DNA of 64,000 bases from Photobacterium chitinilyticum (GTDB lineage Bacteria > Pseudomonadota > Gammaproteobacteria > Enterobacterales > Vibrionaceae), in assembly GCF_004104355.1 (NCBI RefSeq), contig NZ_RJLM01000001.1, positions 972,711 to 1,036,710 of the forward strand, read 5' to 3'. The number at the start of each line of letters is the position of its first letter. Position 1 is the first letter of the stretch. The notes beneath the pieces are model-generated. The model did not search any database. It was not told the origin of the DNA and was given only the letters and a program-made list of their open reading frames with translations. Below are positions 47,203-56,296 of this stretch, one piece after another. Made by a program: the position numbers and the translations under genes.

Positions 47203-48912
47203 TCAGTACTGGACAAACCAGTTACGGATACGCGCTAACCAACTGACTTCACTGTCAAGATCACCATGGTGAAAGTGATCTATGCGTTGCGCAATCTTGG
47301 CTAGTAACGTTTCGGAGTCGTCTTTCTCACCACGGAAAGCTTTGCCTGTTAACAAAGGTAGGGCCTCATCAACGCTTTCAACGGTCCATAAATGGAATTT
47401 GCCCGCTTTAATCGCTTCGATAACCTCATCGTTGAGACATAGATTGCTCTGGTTTGTTTTCGGTAATATGACACCCTGATGGCCTGTTAGACCACGGAAG
47501 GCACAAACCTTATAGAAACCTTCAATCTTCTCATTGATACCCCCCACTGCCTGTACACGACCAAATTGGTCTACTGCGCCCGTTACTGCGATCTGCTGAT
47601 TGATTGGTTGAATGGCAAGCGCTGATACTAATGAGCATAGCTCAGCTAGCGAAGCACTGTCTCCATCAACTTCACAGTATGATTGCTCAAATACAATTGA
47701 GGCGGAATAAGGGAGTGGCTGGTCCAAGTCTAGTGCGGCACTGACAAACGCCTGCATGATCATCATACCTTTCGCATGAAGATTGCCGCCAAGATCGACT
47801 TTACGCTCGACATCCGAAATATCACCGTCACCAAAATGAACGACACAGGAGATTCGAGCAGGCTCACCGTACGCAGAGGGGTGCCCGGGCACCTCGACAA
47901 CCGTTAGGCCATTTACCTGGCCAATTTCTTCACCTTGGCAGTTAATGACAACCTGGCCATAGTGAATATCCTCAATGGCGCGTTCAGGCAAATAGGATTC
48001 GCGATACTCACGGGCTTTGAGGGAGTCAGTTAGATGTTGTGCGGTAATTTTCTGTCCTTGGGACTCTATTGCCGCTTCACACAGTAGGCTCTGGTGCCAG
48101 ATAGGGCATAGCGGTACACGAGTTTGGTCCTCGGCATGTCGAGCACCCGTCTTCAGCAAGATTTTCAGGGCTTCATGATCGGACAAGTCCGGTAGTTGTG
48201 CCTTGCGGGTGATTGCTTTTAGGTAAGAAAGATATAAAGGCAAGCTCTCTTCACTCAGAACAAGGTCTTGTTCAAACTCGCCGTACATCGAGAAACCAGA
48301 AGAGAGATCCGGTTCCGCATTTTCAAGCTCAGCCATCAGGTAGCGATCGCCAATCAACACTAGTTTTACATCTAGCTGTTCTGCAGGAGGTAGCGGGTAC
48401 AGTGTTTTGTTTGATGAAGCTTGCCATTCCAGCATACCGTTCATCAGAACGCTTTTGAGGCGAGGCCACAGGCTAGGGTTACTCAGAATGCTAGTAACTG
48501 ATAATACGAGATAGCCGTTGTTAGCCTGGTGAACAAGGCCATGTTTAATTTGCTGCTTGGTAACTTTGTTGTCATCCAGCGGCGGGTAGACTGCACCAAA
48601 GAGACTTTGCTCAGTAACATTTTCGCCAATAACGATTGGGCTTAAGTCAGTGTTATCGCCTTTATCCTGCTTGTTCTTAGCGTCATGTTGCGTAAGCAAT
48701 TCAAGAACATAATCGCGATAGACTTTGTTGTCCGGTGCCGTTATGCGAAGAACCCGAGGTTGCATTTCAACACAGGTAAATCGACGTACGGCATCCGTTA
48801 GGCGATCTTGTAATGTGCCAGTTTGAGCTGGTGTCAGATCGTCATATTTCTCTAAGATGGTTTGAAACTTTGAGTAGTCTGGAGTCATTGTACGCCAGGA
48901 TTCTTCATGCAT
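47203..48912 (-). CDS. ycbZ: Lon-family protease YcbZ (LonH)
   Basis: 569 residues from ATG 48912, chosen because MHEESWRTMTPDYSKF aligns with the E. coli YcbZ start; ATGs at 48975 and 48888 remain possible, none with a clear ribosome site. The N-terminal region is a degenerate AAA-like domain: GLVHQANNGYLVLSV and KLVLIGDRYLMAELE are present, but a Walker A is not. The C-terminal Lon peptidase carries Ser419 in EVDGDSASLAEL and Lys462 in GGINEKIEGF. It is divergent from matP, as in E. coli. Confidence 0.93.
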   Translation of the reverse strand: MHEESWRTMTPDYSKFQTILEKYDDLTPAQTGTLQDRLTDAVRRFTCVEMQPRVLRITAPDNKVYRDYVLELLTQHDAKNKQDKGDNTDLSPIVIGENVTEQSLFGAVYPPLDDNKVTKQQIKHGLVHQANNGYLVLSVTSILSNPSLWPRLKSVLMNGMLEWQASSNKTLYPLPPAEQLDVKLVLIGDRYLMAELENAEPDLSSGFSMYGEFEQDLVLSEESLPLYLSYLKAITRKAQLPDLSDHEALKILLKTGARHAEDQTRVPLCPIWHQSLLCEAAIESQGQKITAQHLTDSLKAREYRESYLPERAIEDIHYGQVVINCQGEEIGQVNGLTVVEVPGHPSAYGEPARISCVVHFGDGDISDVERKVDLGGNLHAKGMMIMQAFVSAALDLDQPLPYSASIVFEQSYCEVDGDSASLAELCSLVSALAIQPINQQIAVTGAVDQFGRVQAVGGINEKIEGFYKVCAFRGLTGHQGVILPKTNQSNLCLNDEVIEAIKAGKFHLWTVESVDEALPLLTGKAFRGEKDDSETLLAKIAQRIDHFHHGDLDSEVSWLARIRNWFVQY

Positions 48913-49178
48913 GGGCTTTAGCTTTATTTCGTTACTGTGAAAAGGACAGCAGTATAAAGGAATCAATGGCCGCATAATAGGCAGATATTGATGATATTTT
49001 CTGGTGGCCGCTTTTCAGTACCGTTACAATTTATTTCAGTCGCCTTTACTTAGGATTTAGAGTGTCAAGAAAAGGGTCGCTCTATCATTTTTTTCATGAA
49101 AAGTTGATAATGGCCCAGAACACTCTGAAAACAATCAGTAATATATCAAATAGAGAATTGAGCTTTTATACGTCAACG

Positions 49179-49191
49179 GTTACACTGTCAC
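49179..49191. other. matS-like sequence upstream of matP (one mismatch)
   Basis: GTTACACTGTCAC differs from GTGACRNYGTCAC only at position 3. It lies 37 bp before the matP start, in the ycbZ-matP divergent region. Confidence 0.35.
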
Positions 49192-49227
49192 AGTTAAGTG
49201 TAGTCTTTTTGAGAATCTCCTACGAAT

Positions 49228-49686
49228 ATGAAATATCAGCAGCTTGAAAACCTCGAAGCCGGTTGGAAATGGATGTACCTGGTAAAAAAATGGAAGGAAG
49301 GTGATGCGATCACCTGCTACATCGATACCAGTGAGGCCGAAGCGGCTGTACAAGACTTGCTTGCCATCGAACATGAGCCAACAAGGGTCATAAAATGGAT
49401 TGGTAAGCACATGTCTCCGGAACTTGATAAGAAGTTGAAACAGGCCATCCGTGCCAAGCGTAAACGCCATTTCAATGCCGAGCAGGTTCATACTCGTAAA
49501 AAGTCTATCGATCTCGATTTTCGTGTTTGGGAGAAGTTGGCTGAGAAGTCCAAAGAGTTAGACTGCACGCTATCGGACACGATCGAATACCTTCTGAGTG
49601 AGAGCAATAAGACAGAAATGGCTAGCAAGAAGGTATTGGACATCAAAAATGACCTGCACGAGCTGTTAGATATTGATCTTGACTGA
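49228..49686 (+). CDS. matP: Macrodomain Ter protein MatP
   Basis: 152 residues (E. coli 150). N-terminal four-helix region (KYQQLENLEAGWKWMYLVKKW), central basic segment with RAKRKRHFNAEQVHTRKKSIDLDFRVW, and the ribbon-helix-helix (KSIDLDFRVWEKLAEKSKEL then LSDTIEYLL, about 90-125) that binds matS, with a C-terminal coiled coil. MatP condenses the Ter region and links it to the divisome through ZapB. Three perfect matS sites occur in this window. Confidence 0.96.
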   Translation: MKYQQLENLEAGWKWMYLVKKWKEGDAITCYIDTSEAEAAVQDLLAIEHEPTRVIKWIGKHMSPELDKKLKQAIRAKRKRHFNAEQVHTRKKSIDLDFRVWEKLAEKSKELDCTLSDTIEYLLSESNKTEMASKKVLDIKNDLHELLDIDLD

Positions 49687-49778
49687 TGTCTATGTGTTGC
49701 CTTTTGGGAACATAGTCAAACTGCTAGATGTAACATTTTAATATACGCTTATAGAAAACCGCTTAAAGGAGTGAGTGA

Positions 49779-50084
49779 ATGGAATATGTCATTGTACTGG
49801 CCGTTGTTGTGATCTTTCTCGTTTTCAAAGATCGCCCTGTAATGATGCTGAAGTTTGAAGGTGGCGAGCTAATACAATCAAAGGGCAACATTCCAAACGG
49901 CTTCCTTATTGGTTGTAAAGATATTGCGCACAAGCAGCCATTTTCCGGAAAAATCAAAGTATACCGAAATCGTTTCGCAACAAAACTGGTGTTCTCCAAA
50001 ACGGTACCGAGCAAAGTAAAACAGCGTATTCACAATGTGTTCCCTCATAACAGCACAGGTAAAAAGCGTGGACGACGCGCATAG
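49779..50084 (+). CDS. DUF3634 family membrane-anchored protein
   Basis: 101 residues with a very good AAAGGAGTG ribosome site. One N-terminal transmembrane segment (MEYVIVLAVVVIFLVF), then DRPVMMLKFEGGELIQSKGNIPNGF and a basic C-terminus (KKRGRRA). Matches DUF3634, a short family of vibrio-type proteins of unknown function. Follows matP by 92 bp on the same strand. Confidence 0.8.
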   Translation: MEYVIVLAVVVIFLVFKDRPVMMLKFEGGELIQSKGNIPNGFLIGCKDIAHKQPFSGKIKVYRNRFATKLVFSKTVPSKVKQRIHNVFPHNSTGKKRGRRA

Positions 50085-50138
50085 GTTATGTTGGAAGCGT
50101 TATAATAAATAGCGTTATAATAACTGTAATATTCAATC

Positions 50139-50170
50139 AAATGGCTTCTCAGGAAGCCATTTGTGTTTTT
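50139..50170 (+). terminator. Terminator after DUF3634 gene
   Basis: Perfect 10-bp stem AAATGGCTTC / GAAGCCATTT with a 4-nt loop TCAG, followed by GTGTTTTT. Just upstream, AGCGTTATAATAA is repeated twice (50096-50108 and 50111-50123). Confidence 0.88.
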
Positions 50171-50206
50171 GGACGTACCATATTCATTTAATTAGGCTTT
50201 CCCTAT

Positions 50207-50620
50207 ATGCTCAAACCTTATGCATTTCGTCTGACACAAGGCGCAGATCTCAAATTGGCCATCCTCAATTTTGTTCAGACCCATTCGATTCAGGCAGGAT
50301 CGCTACTTAGCGGTGTCGGTTGCTTGGCGTCAGCCAATATACGCCTTGCCAATGAAAGTCAGTCTTTATCTTTGGCCGGGCCTTTAGAGATTCTGACGTT
50401 AGCCGGCACCTTGACCCCGACGCACGTACACTTGCACATTTCGGTTGCAGATAAGAATGGGGCTGTGTATGGCGGGCACCTAATGGATGGTTCAGAGGTT
50501 TTGTATACCACGGAAATTTGTCTGGCCAGCTATGAGAACTTAACCTTTAAACGCGAACGAGATTCTGCGACTGGCTTTGACGAGCTCGTTGTCGAGCATG
50601 TCTCTGACTCGAACGAATAA
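50207..50620 (+). CDS. PPC (DUF296) domain protein
   Basis: 137 residues, a single PCC/PPC domain: YAFRLTQGADLKLAILNFVQTHSIQAGSLLSGVGCL at the start, then the metal-site-like GTLTPTHVHLHISVADKNGAVYGGHL (about 66-91) with conserved His residues and Gly-Gly-His. In plants the domain occurs in AT-hook proteins; bacterial single-domain members form trimers of unknown function. No ribosome site stands out before ATG 50207. Confidence 0.85.
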   Translation: MLKPYAFRLTQGADLKLAILNFVQTHSIQAGSLLSGVGCLASANIRLANESQSLSLAGPLEILTLAGTLTPTHVHLHISVADKNGAVYGGHLMDGSEVLYTTEICLASYENLTFKRERDSATGFDELVVEHVSDSNE

Positions 50621-50677
50621 GCCTTTGATTCCCCATGGTATACACTGAATAGGTGTCAGTATATACGAGGGGCAAAG

Positions 50678-51163
50678 ATGGTAACTTCTCTACCCGAATA
50701 CTTCCAAGATAAACTCTCAGGCAATCACTGTTATGGTTGTGGAACGGAGAACGCCCATGGCTTGCACATTAAGAGCTATTGGGCTGCCGAGAACAAAGCT
50801 GTGTGTCACTTCACACCTCAGCCTTTTCATACCGCAGCACCGACACATTTTCTCAATGGCGGGTTGATAGCGACGATTATTGACTGTCATTGTATCTGTA
50901 CGGCAATCGCATATGCTTATCAATTACAAGGACGAGAAATAGGTCAGGGGGCTGCTGTATGGTTCGTCACAGGGGAGCTATCCCTTAGCTACAAGCGCCC
51001 TGTTGGTATTGATACGGAAGTTGTTTTGGAAGCTTCTGTGACGACAGTGACGAATAGCAAGGCAACAGTCGTTTGCAAGCTAAAGGTCAATGATATTGTT
51101 TGTGTCGAAGCGACACTGGTTGCTATAGCGGTTAGTGAAGAGTGGATGAAAGCGAAGGGCTAG
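50678..51163 (+). CDS. PaaI/hot-dog family thioesterase
   Basis: 161 residues, GAGGGGC ribosome site. Begins with NHCYGCGTENAHGLHIKSYW, the CxxC-containing opening of a hot-dog subfamily, then FLNGGLIATIIDCHCICTAIAYAYQL (family helix, with Asp as catalytic candidate) and TGELSLSYKRPVGI. Acyl-CoA thioesterase activity is likely; substrate unknown. Confidence 0.82.
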   Translation: MVTSLPEYFQDKLSGNHCYGCGTENAHGLHIKSYWAAENKAVCHFTPQPFHTAAPTHFLNGGLIATIIDCHCICTAIAYAYQLQGREIGQGAAVWFVTGELSLSYKRPVGIDTEVVLEASVTTVTNSKATVVCKLKVNDIVCVEATLVAIAVSEEWMKAKG

Positions 51164-51185
51164 TCTGGATTAAATAATCTTGGCA

Positions 51186-51431
51186 TTAGTTGATCGCATT
51201 GATCAGAGCTTGCTGGCTCGATAAATATTGATTTACGGTTTCTTTCAAGGTGGCTAGCTCTGCTTCTATTTTCAAACGCTTTTCTTTTTCTTCTTCGTAT
51301 TGTTTTCCTAACTCAACGGCCATATAACCGCCTTGAATAAGGGCTTTAGTCGTGACATTACTGTTAGTCAGGGCTTTTAACTCTTCAATCATAAAATAAT
51401 GTTTGTCAGTATCTCTTATTGTTATCGCCAT
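51186..51431 (-). CDS. Small coiled-coil protein, RHH-like N-terminus
   Basis: 81 residues. MAITIRDTDKHYFMIEELKALTNSNVTTKALIQGGYMAVEL resembles a ribbon-helix-helix unit (beta strand, two helices), followed by a coiled coil (KQYEEEKEKRLKIEAELATLKETVNQYL). Possibly a small DNA-binding regulator; not assigned to a family. Convergent with the thioesterase gene, 22 bp apart. Confidence 0.65.
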   Translation of the reverse strand: MAITIRDTDKHYFMIEELKALTNSNVTTKALIQGGYMAVELGKQYEEEKEKRLKIEAELATLKETVNQYLSSQQALINAIN

Positions 51432-51749
51432 ATAAAGGGTTCGGTATTGAGTGAATTAAAGATAGATTGCATTTTAATGATATTAGAATGGCAATCAAGG
51501 GGTTTGATTGCATCTTTCCGAGAGTCTATCAAATTTAAATCTTAGTTTTGATAGCGTTATTAGGAATCGCTTAATCTAATGCACTATAACTATTGATTAT
51601 TGAAAATAATTATTTACGAGTAAAAACGGTTGAATCGGTTAATTAACCAACATTTAGAATAGGCTTAAAACAACAGTACTTGTAATATTATGCCTTAGTA
51701 TTAGAATCCATTGACACTAGTGATAATAGCCACGCTCGCAGGGTAGAGA
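51432..51749. other. Intergenic region, 318 bp, between divergent genes
   Basis: AT-rich promoter region for the 81-residue protein (-) and the PilZ gene (+). No repeat or operator I can support. Confidence 0.5.
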
Positions 51750-52469
51750 TTGAATCAGCTCAATAAGTATCTTTTGTCTACGAAAAGTAGAGAAAAAACG
51801 GTTCCAGGTATGCAGGGTATAGCTATGGTCAGCCATGGGAGTGAGGTCACTATTAGTGTGAAAACGCCGTTAGGGCGACTATACCGAGTTGATACCGTTT
51901 TTATTGGTAGCAATGGCAATGATGAGATTTTTCTAGAACTTCCTGCGCTTAGTAAACCTGTGTTAGATGAGTACTTTGACGAGGGGTTCTTACTGACCGT
52001 AAAGGCCATCTCGGATAAAGGTGAGGGGGCGATCGTAAACTTCAAGACTCAAATCCTCCATGCTCTCCATAAACCTGTTCGTTTATTGATTCTATCCATC
52101 CCTCGGACAATGAACTTACTGCAATTGCGTAGTGAGCCTCGCTATGATGTTAAACTGCAAGGAAAAATAGCCTTAACTCAGCGAGAATTGCTGGTGGATT
52201 TTAAAGATCTTTCCAAAAATGGTTGTTGCTTCCATCAAGACTTGAATGGCCCGCAAATTGAAGAAGATAACCATATTCAAATTGTCATCCTAAACCCGTC
52301 AACAAAAAAAACATTTAGATTAACTGGGTTGGTTAAAAGTATTCATAAAGCGGGCATCCTGAAATATTACGGTATGATGTTTGACCTTGAAGGTCAAACA
52401 CAAGTGAAATTACTGTTAGCACAGCTGATCTTCGATGGTTCAAAGCTTTCATTTAAGCATAGCAAGTAA
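51750..52469 (+). CDS. PilZ-domain c-di-GMP-binding protein (YcgR-like)
   Basis: 239 residues, start TTG 51750 with GGGTAGAG upstream; no in-frame ATG before residue 20. N-terminal YcgR-like beta domain (about 20-125) and PilZ domain (130-235) with the binding motifs RSEPRYDVKLQG (RxxxR type) and DLSKNGCCF (D-x-S-x-x-G). Cytoplasmic c-di-GMP receptor, possibly acting on motility. No flagellar or cellulose genes nearby. Confidence 0.87.
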   Translation: MNQLNKYLLSTKSREKTVPGMQGIAMVSHGSEVTISVKTPLGRLYRVDTVFIGSNGNDEIFLELPALSKPVLDEYFDEGFLLTVKAISDKGEGAIVNFKTQILHALHKPVRLLILSIPRTMNLLQLRSEPRYDVKLQGKIALTQRELLVDFKDLSKNGCCFHQDLNGPQIEEDNHIQIVILNPSTKKTFRLTGLVKSIHKAGILKYYGMMFDLEGQTQVKLLLAQLIFDGSKLSFKHSK

Positions 52470-52652
52470 AGATAATTTTTGGGATGTATAAATAGAGTAA
52501 CAAAGCACCCTAACGCACTATAACTTTTCACTTCTTTACAAATAACACATACTAATCCCAACATACAAAACCAAACCATATCCTAAAAAATTAACGTCTA
52601 TCATGTATGTGACCGCGTAACTTACATGTGATTATGTGTTAAGGAGGGAGAG

Positions 52653-52730
52653 ATGATGATTATTCAAGTTGCTTCGAACTTACTAATAAATGGGATTTTG
52701 AACGTTCATGGAATGATACAAGTGAGTTAG
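52653..52730 (+). CDS. Candidate small ORF with perfect ribosome site
   Basis: 25 codons, MMIIQVASNLLINGILNVHG then MIQVS, preceded at 5-nt spacing by AAGGAGG (52641-52647), the best ribosome site in the neighbourhood. A different frame over the same DNA reads a protein-like NKWDFERSWNDTSELDRKC without a start, so this could instead be the frameshifted remnant of another gene. Translation is untested. Confidence 0.3.
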   Translation: MMIIQVASNLLINGILNVHGMIQVS

Positions 52731-52749
52731 ATCGTAAATGCTTTACGGA

Positions 52750-53145
52750 TCAATCTGTCACTTCAGTATTTGTACTCCGATTAAACTTAGCCAAACTACG
52801 TTGTACTTTTTGAACTGATAAGGGCTTAATCAAATAATCAGTTGGTTGGTGAGACAGTACTTTTTTAACAACCTCAGTTTCATTTTCTGATGTAATTATT
52901 GAAACCGGCATATCAGGTAGAGTACGTTTTATATAGCTCAGCAATTCTAAGCCATCAAGGGGTTTTTCAATATTCAAATCAAGAAAAATAGCATCAATTT
53001 TATAGCTAGAATCGATTATCAACTTCTGGGCTGATGCGATGTTGCTCACCTTAATGATTTCCTTTGGTGATATACATTTTCTAATAATTTGAGCTAAAAC
53101 TTCTGCCATCAATTTATTATCTTCAATAATCAAAAATCTGTTCAT
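52750..53145 (-). CDS. Stand-alone response regulator receiver protein (CheY-like)
   Basis: 131 residues, a single receiver domain: acidic pocket Glu8-Asp9, phospho-acceptor Asp56 (AIFLDLNIE), Ser/Thr at 85-86 (SIITSEN) and Lys107 (DYLIKPLS). No output domain. It could take phosphate from the hybrid kinase 3.5 kb away or act as an anti-regulator; both are speculation. Monocistronic. Confidence 0.88.
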   Translation of the reverse strand: MNRFLIIEDNKLMAEVLAQIIRKCISPKEIIKVSNIASAQKLIIDSSYKIDAIFLDLNIEKPLDGLELLSYIKRTLPDMPVSIITSENETEVVKKVLSHQPTDYLIKPLSVQKVQRSLAKFNRSTNTEVTD

Positions 53146-53506
53146 TTTAGTCCAACTCTACTGACATCATATTGATTTGCTTGCATATAAAGATAGAACA
53201 CACTGCCAAGCATAACAAGTCCCTTATCAAGGTTTAATACATAGCTAACAAAACACTCAATTTCACGAATTGATTTTATAGCTCAAGTCATTTGAGCCGC
53301 AAGAATGAAGAGAAAGTCGACAGATGTGACAAGGTAATAAATTGATAGTTGATGATTCAGGGGCTGGAGTCGTATGTGACAGTAGTCGGCATTTCAGGCT
53401 CAGCTGCAAATAATTCGTGAACTATGTGCCGAAGTTTACGATGTAATTGAATGAATACAAAAACTCCACCGAACGGTGGAGTTTTTGCTTTGGATAATGA
53501 AGCTAA
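53146..53506. other. Intergenic region, 361 bp
   Basis: Promoter of the receiver gene and, at 53458-53487, the terminator of the BCCT gene. No coding sequence. Confidence 0.6.
53458..53487 (-). terminator. Terminator after BCCT transporter
   Basis: 9-bp stem AACTCCACC / GGTGGAGTT with GAAC loop, flanked by A5 on the left and T5 on the right, so it works in both directions; 19 bp after the BCCT stop. Confidence 0.92.
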
Positions 53507-55102
53507 CTACTTTTTATAGGCTAAGTTGTAGTAAGTCATTTCGGTTCGCATCCCCATTAACAGGCTCACGCACATTGTTAATAAGATAATCGTGAATGGC
53601 AGAGCTGTGGAAATTGCCCCCGCTTGTAGCGCTTGGATTGCCTCTGTACCACCAACCCAAAGCAGAACGGCTGCGATTGCCCCTTCAATTGTTGCCCAGA
53701 AAATACGTTGAGGAACTGGGGCATCGACTTTACCGCCAGATGTAATACTGTCGATTACCAGAGAAGCGGAGTCTGAAGACGTAATAAAGAACACCATGAT
53801 TAGAATGATCGAGATCACTGAAAGCATAGTGGTTAACGGCAACGCCTCATAGACGTTGAACAAAGATAGAGTGATATCTGTTAAACCATTTGCACCGAGT
53901 TCACCCACTTTGTTAGCTACCTGGTCAATGGCAATACCACCAAATACAGACATCCAAACTAGCGTAATTAGGGTAGGGATGAAGATCACTGCAACGATAA
54001 ACTCACGTACAGTACGACCTTTCGATACACGCGCAATAAACATACCTACACATGGAGACCAGGAAATCCACCAAGCCCAGTAGAATACAGTCCAACCATG
54101 CATCCAGGTTTCATCTTCACGGCCATGAGGATTACTGAGTGGTAAAATGTTTTCAATGTAACCCATAAGGGTTGTTGGCAGTGTATTAAGTGTAATTGCA
54201 AAACCAACAAGGGTAACAAACAATAACAAAGCAAATGCAATGAGTAAGTTTGCGTTACTTAGGACTTTTACACCACCATCGATACCACGAACAACCGAAA
54301 TCACGGCCAAACAGGTAACAAAAACAATTACGCCAATTTGCAAGCCAATACCAACATCGATACCAAAGACGTAACTAATACCACTTGCTGCCTGCTGTGC
54401 GCCTAAGCCGAGTGATGTCGCAAGGCCAAACAGCGTTGCGATAACCGACAATATATCAATAATGTGGCCAAACCAGCCCCAAGTGCGGTCACCAAGGATA
54501 GGGTAAAAAATGGAACGCATTGAAAGTGGCAGGCCTTTGTTATAGGCGAAAAAAGCAAGCGAAAGCGCGACTATTGCATACATTGCCCATGGGTGAAGCC
54601 CCCAATGGAACATCGTTGCGCCCAAGGCAACTTTAGCAGCTTCAGGTGTATATGCTTCCACACCAAGTGGGGTTTCATACCAGCCCGTGTAGTAAGCCAC
54701 TGGCTCTGCAACCCCCCAGAACATAAGGCCGATACCCATGCCTGCTGCAAATAACATCGCAAACCAAGAGGCGTTGGAGTGCTCCGGTTTTGCGTCTATT
54801 CCGCCGATACGAATTTTACCAAAAGGAGAGACAACCAAAGCTAAACTGAAAATCAAGAAGATATTACCAGACCACATGATCAAACCATCAAAGTTATTGA
54901 TGATCTGCCACTTGATACCGTCTAATGCAGCTTTTGCTGTTGAGGGGTCTGTTGCAAGAAGCGCAACAATAAAGAAGATGATCAGTCCAGCACTTATGCC
55001 AAAAACTGGATTGTGTACATCAAATCCCCATTTCTGGATGTTGTCCTGACCGACTGTATAGTCAGTATTGTCGATACTGTACTTATCCCTAACTTGTGAC
55101 AT
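53507..55102 (-). CDS. BCCT-family betaine/choline/carnitine transporter
   Basis: 531 residues, about 12 membrane segments. Signature AAGMGIGLMFWGVAEPVAYY (about 120-139) and the substrate-site WTVFYWAWWISWSPCVGMFIARVSKGRT (~330). Uptake of a quaternary ammonium compatible solute, probably driven by sodium, for osmoprotection. The exact substrate among choline, betaine, carnitine or ectoine is not readable. ATG 55102 with AAGGAC upstream. The tail after the last helix is short, unlike osmosensing BetP. Confidence 0.93.
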   Translation of the reverse strand: MSQVRDKYSIDNTDYTVGQDNIQKWGFDVHNPVFGISAGLIIFFIVALLATDPSTAKAALDGIKWQIINNFDGLIMWSGNIFLIFSLALVVSPFGKIRIGGIDAKPEHSNASWFAMLFAAGMGIGLMFWGVAEPVAYYTGWYETPLGVEAYTPEAAKVALGATMFHWGLHPWAMYAIVALSLAFFAYNKGLPLSMRSIFYPILGDRTWGWFGHIIDILSVIATLFGLATSLGLGAQQAASGISYVFGIDVGIGLQIGVIVFVTCLAVISVVRGIDGGVKVLSNANLLIAFALLLFVTLVGFAITLNTLPTTLMGYIENILPLSNPHGREDETWMHGWTVFYWAWWISWSPCVGMFIARVSKGRTVREFIVAVIFIPTLITLVWMSVFGGIAIDQVANKVGELGANGLTDITLSLFNVYEALPLTTMLSVISIILIMVFFITSSDSASLVIDSITSGGKVDAPVPQRIFWATIEGAIAAVLLWVGGTEAIQALQAGAISTALPFTIILLTMCVSLLMGMRTEMTYYNLAYKK

Positions 55103-55380
55103 TTTAGTCCTTGTTCGATTAGCACACTAAGCATTTTAAGAAGCTTTAAATTCGTTTTTTGTAACGAGACAAAGATAAATTCTTTAGTGTACTTAATGAA
55201 ATTTTGAAAGATAGTAACAAACATGAGGATAAAAACCAAATTCACCCTGAAATTGTCTAATAAAAACGCGTATTTATGCATATGATTGGTTGTTTCTTTA
55301 GATTAAAATGTTAGATATCTAATTATTTGACGGGTTATCAGTAGGGCGCCACTAAACTTAAGTCAATTGTCCTCTAAGCA
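55103..55380. other. Upstream region of the BCCT gene
   Basis: AT-rich, no coding frame; must hold the BCCT promoter and leads into the transposase remnant. Confidence 0.5.
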
Positions 55381-55384
55381 TTTA

Positions 55385-56226
55385 AGGTGATCTTTTGGCT
55401 GAGCGAGGTATCTGGTGCTGTCACCCTCAGTGAATCCGGGGCGCAGTTTGACGACACGATTGGTCTGTGGAATATAAGCCGCAATAAGAAACTGGGAGGA
55501 CAATACGCCAGTTTAACAAATCAACGGTTGAAATCAGCGATGAAGTCGGGGAGCCAGGTATTGGCTTGTGAGCTGTTGGCACAAATCAGTACAACGTTTA
55601 GGTCACTTAACACCCGACCGATCCGTTTGAGCATCACGCTTGCTGACATGAAAGACTGCATGACGATCACTGTAAAAGGAAGGCCGTTGGTTTACCGTGC
55701 TGTGCAATGTAAACCAACAGGCAGCATTTGGCGCTGCGGTTCAAACCAGTCATGATGAGAGCCGTCAATCTGAACCAGTTCACCAAGACAGTCGCGACGA
55801 TGACGAGGCTGGTAAACACGAGGCTTACGCTTAGCATGGGGAACCCACAAGCCATCGGCGATCATCCATTGACGCAGGGTTTCAACGGCGACATGGATCC
55901 CGTGAAGTTCTGTGAGTTTCTCATGCGCCAGAGTTGGCCCAAAGTCAGCATAGTATTCGTGGACTAAGGCTAATATGCATGCGTAATTTTAATTTATCAT
56001 CATGCCGATGATTACCTGGCTGGCCACGTTTGAATAAGAGTAAACCGCTAGAACCAAATTCAAGAAAACGCTTTACCAAGCGATAAACTTGCCGAGTGCT
56101 TAAGCTGAGAATACGAGCAGCTTCAACACCTGTAATCCGTTTGTCACAAATGTCTTGGATAAGTTTAATCCGCAATAATTCATCGTCAGTCATGGTCAAC
56201 AACATCTCATAGGCTCTAGATAACAC
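55385..56226 (-). pseudogene. Decayed ISNCY-type transposase
   Basis: Minus-strand fragments in different frames follow the family order. The intact N-terminal HTH part (55945-56226) reads MTDDELLRIKLIQDICDKR and TGVEAARILSLSTRQVYRL. After a frameshift near 55970, EYYADFGPTLAHEKLTEL, VETLRQWM and LVQIDGSHHDWFE follow, then in another frame CCLLVYI. An internal deletion joins this to HGKP and FYSDRHAVFHVSKRDA (~55650-55700). Next come RVLSDLNVVLICANSSQA, another deletion, and WLPDFIADFNR before a stop. At least three frameshifts and two deletions make it inactive. The plus-strand frame at 55387-55755 is its shadow. Confidence 0.85.
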
Positions 56227-56256
56227 GCTAGGAAAAGAGTGCTATGAAGTTAGTTC

Positions 56257-56296
56257 AACATGACATTTCTAACTGGCTCAAACCTGACACTTCTAA
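56257..56296. repeat. Terminal direct repeats of the IS remnant
   Basis: AACATGACATTTCTAA (56257-56272) and AACCTGACACTTCTAA (56281-56296) are 16-bp direct repeats with two mismatches, spaced 24 bp, just upstream of the transposase start. They look like transposase-binding repeats of the IS left end. Confidence 0.6.

Noticed and set aside
55387-55755. 122-codon plus-strand frame
   Set aside because: It is antisense to the ISNCY transposase remnant, whose family motifs read on the minus strand.
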